From NCBI GenBank assembly GCA_947478935.1, contig CANJXV010000017.1, positions 1-19,069 on the forward strand: a stretch of DNA of 19,069 nt, given 5' to 3'. Origin of the DNA: Comamonadaceae bacterium. Lineage in GTDB: Bacteria > Pseudomonadota > Gammaproteobacteria > Burkholderiales > Burkholderiaceae_C. A model generated the notes under the pieces. That model saw nothing but the letters and a program-made list of their open reading frames with translations, did no database searches and was not told the origin of the DNA. Shown piece after piece: positions 15,099-19,069 of this stretch; the first letter of the stretch is position 1; each line of letters opens with the position of its first letter. A program made the position numbers and the translations under genes.

Positions 15099-16034
15099 AT
15101 GGTTCTCATAGCGGGGTCGGCCAATCTGGATTTTGTGGTGCGCGCGCAGCGCATTCCAGCACCGGGCGAAACCGTGCTGGGCCGCGATTTGCAAACCTTT
15201 CCCGGCGGCAAAGGCGCCAACCAAGCGGTGGCCTGTGCGCGGGCTGGCGGCGCCCGCACCGGTATGGCCTTAGCCTTAGGACGCGACGCCTACGCCCTTG
15301 CGCTCAAAGCCTCCCTAGAAAATGCCGGTGTGGTGCTGCATGCGCAAGCGTTTGACGACGTCGCCAGCGGGACCGCGTTTATCTGCGTGTCCGATGATGC
15401 GGAAAACGCCATCACCGTGGCGCCCGGCGCCAATACCCGCCTGCTGGCTACGCATTTGCCAGCGCTCGATGGCTACCGGTATTTGCTAATGCAATTAGAA
15501 ATTCCGCTAAGCACCGTCATCGAATCAGCCCGCCTGGCGCGTGCGGCGGGTTTGCAAGTAGCGCTCAACGCTGCGCCGGCGCAAGCACTACCGCCCGAGT
15601 TGTTAGCCCTGGTGGACTTGCTCATCGTCAACGAAGGCGAATTGCGCGCCATCAGCCATAAGCAAGGCAGCATTTTGGATGCTATGGCTGCATTGCCATG
15701 CCAGACGGTGGTGGTGACGCTGGGCGCACGCGGTGCGGTGGCGCGCCAGGACGGCGAGCTGCATTACCAAACGGGCTTTGTGGTGCAAGCGGTGGATACA
15801 ACCGGCGCGGGCGATACCTTTTGCGGCGTGCTGATCGCGCAGTTGGCCGCTGGGCATCCCATGCCCCAGGCGCTGCCATTTGCCAGTGCGGCGGCAGCGC
15901 TGTGTTGCACGAAACCTGGGGCGCAATCGAGCATTCCAGCAGCCATTGAAGTAAGCGCGTTTTTGGCAGAACGCAGCGCGTCTGACCCAGCAGCGCAGCA
16001 CGAATTGGAACGCTACTGCCAGGCTCTTGCTTGA
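15099..16034 (+). CDS. rbsK: Ribokinase (PfkB family)
   Basis: A 311-residue PfkB-family sugar kinase. N-terminal motifs are GSANLDFVVRA (6-16) and the PfkB signature GGKGANQAVACARAGG (36-51); the C-terminal signature is DTTGAGDTFCGVL (233-245), with catalytic base Asp239 and the anion hole GAGD. Ribokinase phosphorylates D-ribose at the 5-position with ATP in the cytoplasm, feeding the pentose phosphate pathway. It lies 12 bases upstream of a nucleoside hydrolase gene, which supports ribose as substrate because the hydrolase releases ribose. Start ATG 15099 is chosen because homologues begin just before the GSxNxD motif; a GTG at 15039 in the same frame would add 20 unrelated residues. The ribosome binding site is weak. 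Confidence 0.92.
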   Translation: MVLIAGSANLDFVVRAQRIPAPGETVLGRDLQTFPGGKGANQAVACARAGGARTGMALALGRDAYALALKASLENAGVVLHAQAFDDVASGTAFICVSDDAENAITVAPGANTRLLATHLPALDGYRYLLMQLEIPLSTVIESARLARAAGLQVALNAAPAQALPPELLALVDLLIVNEGELRAISHKQGSILDAMAALPCQTVVVTLGARGAVARQDGELHYQTGFVVQAVDTTGAGDTFCGVLIAQLAAGHPMPQALPFASAAAALCCTKPGAQSSIPAAIEVSAFLAERSASDPAAQHELERYCQALA

Positions 16035-16046
16035 GGCCAAAACACG

Positions 16047-17039
16047 ATGTCTAAACTCAGTTCCAACTACCAAGTTATTTACGACACCGACCCCGGCGTG
16101 GATGACGCTATGGCCTTGTACTACGCACTGGCGCACCCTGAAATCGATGTGGTCGGCGTCACGACCACCTTCGGCAACGTGTCGGTAAAGCAGGCCGCAG
16201 AAAACGCTTTGTACCTATTAGCGATTGCGGGGCGCGGCCATATTCCGGTTACGCAAGGCGTGGCCACACCGAGGGGTAAGCCCGGCGAAGACCCACCCGC
16301 GCATATCCATGGCGCAGACGGTTTAGGTAATCTGGTGCAGCGCCAGGCGCATGCGCTGCGCTTGGACCCGCGCAGTTCGGCGCAATTCATCGTGGACATG
16401 GCGCGGGCCAATCCGGGCCAGATCACGGTGGTGGCGGTCGGGCCGCTAGGCAATCTGGCGCTGGCACTGGACCTTGAGCCGCAACTGCCGCAGCTTTTGC
16501 GCGCCGTGGTCATCATGGGCGGCGCGGTGCTTGAGCCTGGCAATGTATCGCCGGTGGCGGAGGCCAATATCTGGAACGACCCGCATGCCGCAGACCGGGT
16601 TTTTTGTGCCGGATTTGCACTCACCATGGTGGGGCTGGACGTTACGCACCAAGTTATTTTGCCCGTCACCCTATTCAAACAACTGGCGGCGCACCACCGC
16701 CATATCGCCACCGATACGCTGCACCATGCCGTGAGCTTTTACGCCAATTTTTACAGCGATCTTTATCCGCATGTGGCCGCCATCCATGGCTGCTTCGGGC
16801 ACGATGTGCTGGCCTTTGTGGCGTTGACCGACCCGCAGCTATTTGTCACTGAAACCGGCGCACTGCGCGTGGCCGTCGACGGCTTATCCCAAGGGCAAAC
16901 CATGCTTAAGCGCAAATCCATCCCCTATCCGCAAAGCGGCTGGGATGTTGGAGCCGCCACGGTGTGCATGCAGGTACAAGCCGCTGCCTGCCGCCAAAAC
17001 ATTGAAGCAGTTTTAATGCGCGATTGGTTGACACCATGA
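16047..17039 (+). CDS. Nucleoside hydrolase (inosine/uridine-preferring family)
   Basis: A 330-residue nucleoside N-ribohydrolase, which cleaves a nucleoside to free base and ribose. The Ca2+-binding N-terminal motif is YDTDPGVDDAMAL (12-24, ligands Asp15 and Asp20), the substrate loop HGADGLGN is at 88-95, and VVAVGPLGNLA and NIWNDPHAAD follow. The second metal/active-site region is CFGHDVLAF with His252 and Asp253. These match the inosine/uridine-preferring family, but base preference cannot be read reliably. The ATG at 16047 follows a GAGG site about ten bases upstream. The stop overlaps the next start as ATGA, so this gene and the oxygenase are translationally coupled. Together with the divergent importer and ribokinase it makes a nucleoside catabolic set. 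Confidence 0.94.
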   Translation: MSKLSSNYQVIYDTDPGVDDAMALYYALAHPEIDVVGVTTTFGNVSVKQAAENALYLLAIAGRGHIPVTQGVATPRGKPGEDPPAHIHGADGLGNLVQRQAHALRLDPRSSAQFIVDMARANPGQITVVAVGPLGNLALALDLEPQLPQLLRAVVIMGGAVLEPGNVSPVAEANIWNDPHAADRVFCAGFALTMVGLDVTHQVILPVTLFKQLAAHHRHIATDTLHHAVSFYANFYSDLYPHVAAIHGCFGHDVLAFVALTDPQLFVTETGALRVAVDGLSQGQTMLKRKSIPYPQSGWDVGAATVCMQVQAAACRQNIEAVLMRDWLTP

Positions 17040-17887
17040 GTACCGAACTCCCCATCATTGACTTCACCGCACCTGACGCGCCGCAAGCCTTCACGGCCAG
17101 CTTGCACGAAACCGGTTTTGCGGTGCTTAAAAACCACCCGCTGGCGCAAACCCTGATTGAAGGGATTTACCGCGAGTGGGCCAGCTTTTTCCAAACCGAA
17201 GCCAAGCACACCTACGCGCGCGACACGGATACGCACGACGGCTATTTCTCGCCTGCCGTATCCGAAACCGCCAAGGGCTACCACCGGCGGGACCTGAAAG
17301 AGTTTTTCCACATCTACCCCTGGGGCCGCTACCCGGCGCAGGTGTCCAAAGCCGCGCTGGACTATTACACCCAGGCCAGCGAACTGGCCCAAACCCTCTT
17401 GCGCTGGGTGGGCGACCATTCCCCCGACCATGTGCGCGCTTTGTATTCCATTGCGCTGCCGGACATGATGGACGGCAGCGACCACACCTTGCTGCGCGTC
17501 TTGCATTACCCGCCGCTGTTGGGCGCCGAAGAGCCTGATGCAGTGCGCGCCGCCGCGCATACCGACATCAACCTGCTCACTCTGCTGCCCGCCGCCACCG
17601 AGCCAGGCCTGCAAATCCGCCGCCAGGACGGTAGCTGGCTGGATGTGCCCTGCGATTTCGGCCTGTTAATCGTCAACATCGGCGACATGCTGGCCGAAGC
17701 CTCAGGCCATTACTTTCCTTCCACCGTGCACCAGGTGCTCAACCCCACTGGTGCGGACCGGGCCAAGCGACGCATCTCGCTGCCCCTGTTTTTGCACCCG
17801 CACCGCGAAGTGGTGCTGTCACAGCGCCACACGGTGGGCAGCTATTTCGACGAGCGTATGCGCGAATTAAGGGCTTTAGACAAATAG
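17036..17887 (+). CDS. 2-oxoglutarate/Fe(II) oxygenase, isopenicillin N synthase-like family
   Basis: A 283-residue non-heme iron oxygenase. The facial triad is His175-x-Asp177 (AAAHTDINLLTLL) and His232 (STVHQVLNP); the 2-oxoglutarate-binding R-x-S is Arg246-Ile-Ser248 (RRISLPLFLHP). The N-terminal DIOX_N domain has the usual PIIDF start and GFAVLKNH. Family enzymes hydroxylate or desaturate small molecules using O2 and 2-oxoglutarate; fungal thymine 7-hydroxylase belongs to the same superfamily. The ATG overlaps the nucleoside hydrolase stop (ATGA). I therefore infer a role on a nucleobase or nucleoside, but no substrate motif is recognisable and other small substrates remain possible. All catalytic residues are present. 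Confidence 0.88.
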   Translation: MSTELPIIDFTAPDAPQAFTASLHETGFAVLKNHPLAQTLIEGIYREWASFFQTEAKHTYARDTDTHDGYFSPAVSETAKGYHRRDLKEFFHIYPWGRYPAQVSKAALDYYTQASELAQTLLRWVGDHSPDHVRALYSIALPDMMDGSDHTLLRVLHYPPLLGAEEPDAVRAAAHTDINLLTLLPAATEPGLQIRRQDGSWLDVPCDFGLLIVNIGDMLAEASGHYFPSTVHQVLNPTGADRAKRRISLPLFLHPHREVVLSQRHTVGSYFDERMRELRALDK

Positions 17888-17970
17888 GCCGGTCGCGCCA
17901 TTGCCGCCCCGAAAGTGCGGCGAACGCGTTAGCACGCAAACCGCCCTAGGGAAGCATGGGTCTAAAGCAG

Positions 17971-18058
17971 TCATTGCGAGCGCAGCGAAGCAATCCATTT
18001 TTGCTTGCCAATCTTGCACTTATGGATCGCCGCGTCGCTGCGCTTCTCGCGATGACAG
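17971..18058. repeat. Best-preserved copy of the dispersed inverted repeat (copy C)
   Basis: The left arm GTCATTGCGAGCGCAGCGAA (from 17971, then GCAATCCA) faces a right arm from TGGATCGCC (18022) to GCGATGAC (18058). The reverse complement of the right arm reads GTCATCGCGAGAAGCGCAGCG and so on, so the arms are near-matching inverted copies around a ~22-base unique centre. Related, more decayed copies lie at 563-647 and 8046-8076. Such imperfect palindromes, with ends like GTCATTGCGAG and CAATCCA, recur in intergenic DNA of many bacteria and behave like non-autonomous repeats. In the rest of the 380-base gap (17888-18267) no gene is seen. A GCCGC / GCGGC hairpin at 17903-17921 lacks a T tract. 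Confidence 0.65.
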
Positions 18059-18086
18059 ACTCATAGAAACCATACACAGATGATAT

Positions 18087-18156
18087 CTACATGCCATTTC
18101 GCATATAAAGTAATAGAAAAAATGTAGTTTTCAGAATAAGAAAAACTCCCTACAGT
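18087..18156 (+). promoter_or_regulatory. AT-rich promoter region of the nitrite/sulfite reductase gene
   Basis: This stretch is far more AT-rich than its surroundings. It contains a dyad ATGC-N6-GCAT (18091-18104), an outer inverted repeat CTACAT (18087-18092) / ATGTAG (18122-18127), and a weak sigma-70-like pair TTTTCA (18128-18133), 17-base spacer, TACAGT (18151-18156). Upstream dyads with an AT-rich core fit a LysR-type activator such as CysB, known to control sulfite reductase genes; that identity is inferred. Confidence 0.3.
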
Positions 18157-18267
18157 CGCGCAAGTTTTGCTAACGCCAACGCGCGCGCGGCTGAACCGGG
18201 CAGGCTTTTACGGGCCAGTGCACAAAAGCACACTACGCCGGTTTTGTCCCATGCGTCAACCCCGACC

Positions 18268-19069
18268 ATGTACCAATACACCGATTTCGACCGCCAATTT
18301 GTCCACGCCCGCGCTGCGCAGTACCGGGACCAGTTGCAGCGTCACCTGTCTGGCAGCTTGCCCGACGACGCATTTCGCCCCCTACGCCTGCAAAACGGCT
18401 GGTATGTTCAGCGCTACGCGCCCATGCTGCGCGTGGCGGTGCCCTATGGCGAACTCAACAGCGCGCAACTGCGCGTGCTAGCCCGCGTGGCCGATGAGTT
18501 TGATTCCCCGCAGGCCGCCACCCTGGCCCATGCCCAAAATACGCAGGACCAGATTGGCAACGGGATCGCTCCGCGCCTAGTTACGAACTGCGGCCACTTC
18601 ACCACTCGGCAAAACGTGCAGTTCAACTGGATTCCGTTGGCCAAAAGCGCTGACGTCATGGAATTGCTAGCCAGCGTGAACTTGCATGGCATCCAAACCA
18701 GCGGCAATTGCATTCGCAATATCACCAGCGACGAGCGCGCCGGCATCGCAGTGGACGAAGCCGTTGACCCGCGCCCTTACGCGGAAGTGTTGCGCCAATG
18801 GAGCACGCTGCACCCCGAATTTGCCTACCTGCCGCGCAAGTTCAAGATTGCGATTACCGGCTCGGTGGAAGACCGGGCCGCCATCGCTTGGCACGACGTG
18901 GGTTTGCGCGTTTTGCGCAACGCAGCGGGCGAAGTGGGATTTCAGGTATTGGTGGGCGGCGGCATGGGCCGCACGCCGGTGATTGCCAGCGAAATCCGCG
19001 CGTTTTTGCCCTGGAACCAAATCCTCAATTACCTCGAAGCCATTGTGCGCGTGTATAACGCCTGGGGCC
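18268..19069 (+). CDS. Nitrite/sulfite reductase hemoprotein (3' end outside window)
   Basis: The first 267 codons of a siroheme- and Fe4S4-dependent nitrite/sulfite reductase (CysI/NirA-like). Visible family motifs are the N-terminal half-domain GWYVQRYAPMLRVAVPYGEL (44-63, ferredoxin-like), GHFTTRQNVQFNWI (109-122), IQTSGNCIRNI (142-152), PRKFKIAITGSVEDR and VGGGMGRTP. The frame is open to the window edge; the four cluster cysteines of the C-terminal half lie beyond it. The enzyme reduces sulfite to sulfide (assimilation) or nitrite to ammonia. The segment between ARVADEFD and GHFTTRQN (about residues 80-108) is longer than the short K-Y-D-x-G-Y-G-H junction I recall for relatives. The start ATG 18268 precedes YTDFDRQFV, the usual beginning, with no strong ribosome binding site. 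Confidence 0.9.
   Translation, partial: MYQYTDFDRQFVHARAAQYRDQLQRHLSGSLPDDAFRPLRLQNGWYVQRYAPMLRVAVPYGELNSAQLRVLARVADEFDSPQAATLAHAQNTQDQIGNGIAPRLVTNCGHFTTRQNVQFNWIPLAKSADVMELLASVNLHGIQTSGNCIRNITSDERAGIAVDEAVDPRPYAEVLRQWSTLHPEFAYLPRKFKIAITGSVEDRAAIAWHDVGLRVLRNAAGEVGFQVLVGGGMGRTPVIASEIRAFLPWNQILNYLEAIVRVYNAWG

Noticed and set aside
17903..17921. GCCGC/GCGGC hairpin after the oxygenase gene as a terminator
   Set aside because: A 5-bp stem with a 9-base loop and no T tract afterwards; insufficient for an intrinsic terminator call.
1..19069. CRISPR array, tRNA or rRNA genes, integrase or transposase
   Set aside because: No evenly spaced direct repeats, no cloverleaf or rRNA-like segments and no recombinase motifs were seen on either strand.

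Overview
The window looks like a chromosomal segment of a betaproteobacterium of the order Burkholderiales, most like the Comamonadaceae (a Rhodoferax/Polaromonas-type genome). This is judged from remembered similarity of HrpA, ArgA, YggX and MnmC-type proteins and from the GC-rich, GCG/CGC-heavy codon use; no database search was possible. No rRNA, tRNA, CRISPR array, transposase or phage gene was seen.

Left part (1-8488), mostly housekeeping. The end of a PLP-dependent (methionine-type) aminotransferase is followed by a small DUF442/TIGR01244 phosphatase-like protein. The very large DEAH-box RNA helicase gene hrpA runs convergently to it. A two-gene toxin-antitoxin module (RHH antitoxin plus PIN-domain VapC-like toxin), with a dyad-rich promoter region, sits between hrpA and argA (N-acetylglutamate synthase). 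dsbB lies on the minus strand, followed by yggX. Three of the intergenic gaps here hold decayed copies of a dispersed inverted repeat; the clearest copy is at 17971-18058.

Middle part (8512-10235). An MnmC-type tRNA-modification protein has a recognisable FAD oxidoreductase half, but its methyltransferase half is truncated and has lost its signature motifs. It ends in a candidate terminator against the convergent ABC transporter operon.

Right part (10224-17887), a nucleoside scavenging locus built as two divergent operons. The minus-strand operon encodes a BMP-family periplasmic binding protein, a double-NBD ABC ATPase and two BPD_transp_2 permeases, with overlapping or coupled reading frames. 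The plus-strand operon encodes a PfkB ribokinase, a nucleoside hydrolase and a 2-oxoglutarate/Fe(II) (isopenicillin-N-synthase-like) oxygenase. Together they suggest import of a nucleoside, cleavage to base and ribose, phosphorylation of the ribose, and probably oxidation of the base or nucleoside by the oxygenase. The divergent region contains a promoter-like element, a compact foldable leader and a strong intrinsic terminator, all before the binding-protein start codon. This is the layout of an attenuator or riboswitch and is the most interesting regulatory signal in the window. A perfect 6-4-6 palindrome in the same gap is a candidate operator.

Right edge (17888-19069). A 380-base intergenic region holds the best-preserved dispersed repeat and an AT-rich promoter-like stretch. 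It is followed by the 5' part of a nitrite/sulfite reductase hemoprotein gene cut by the window end.
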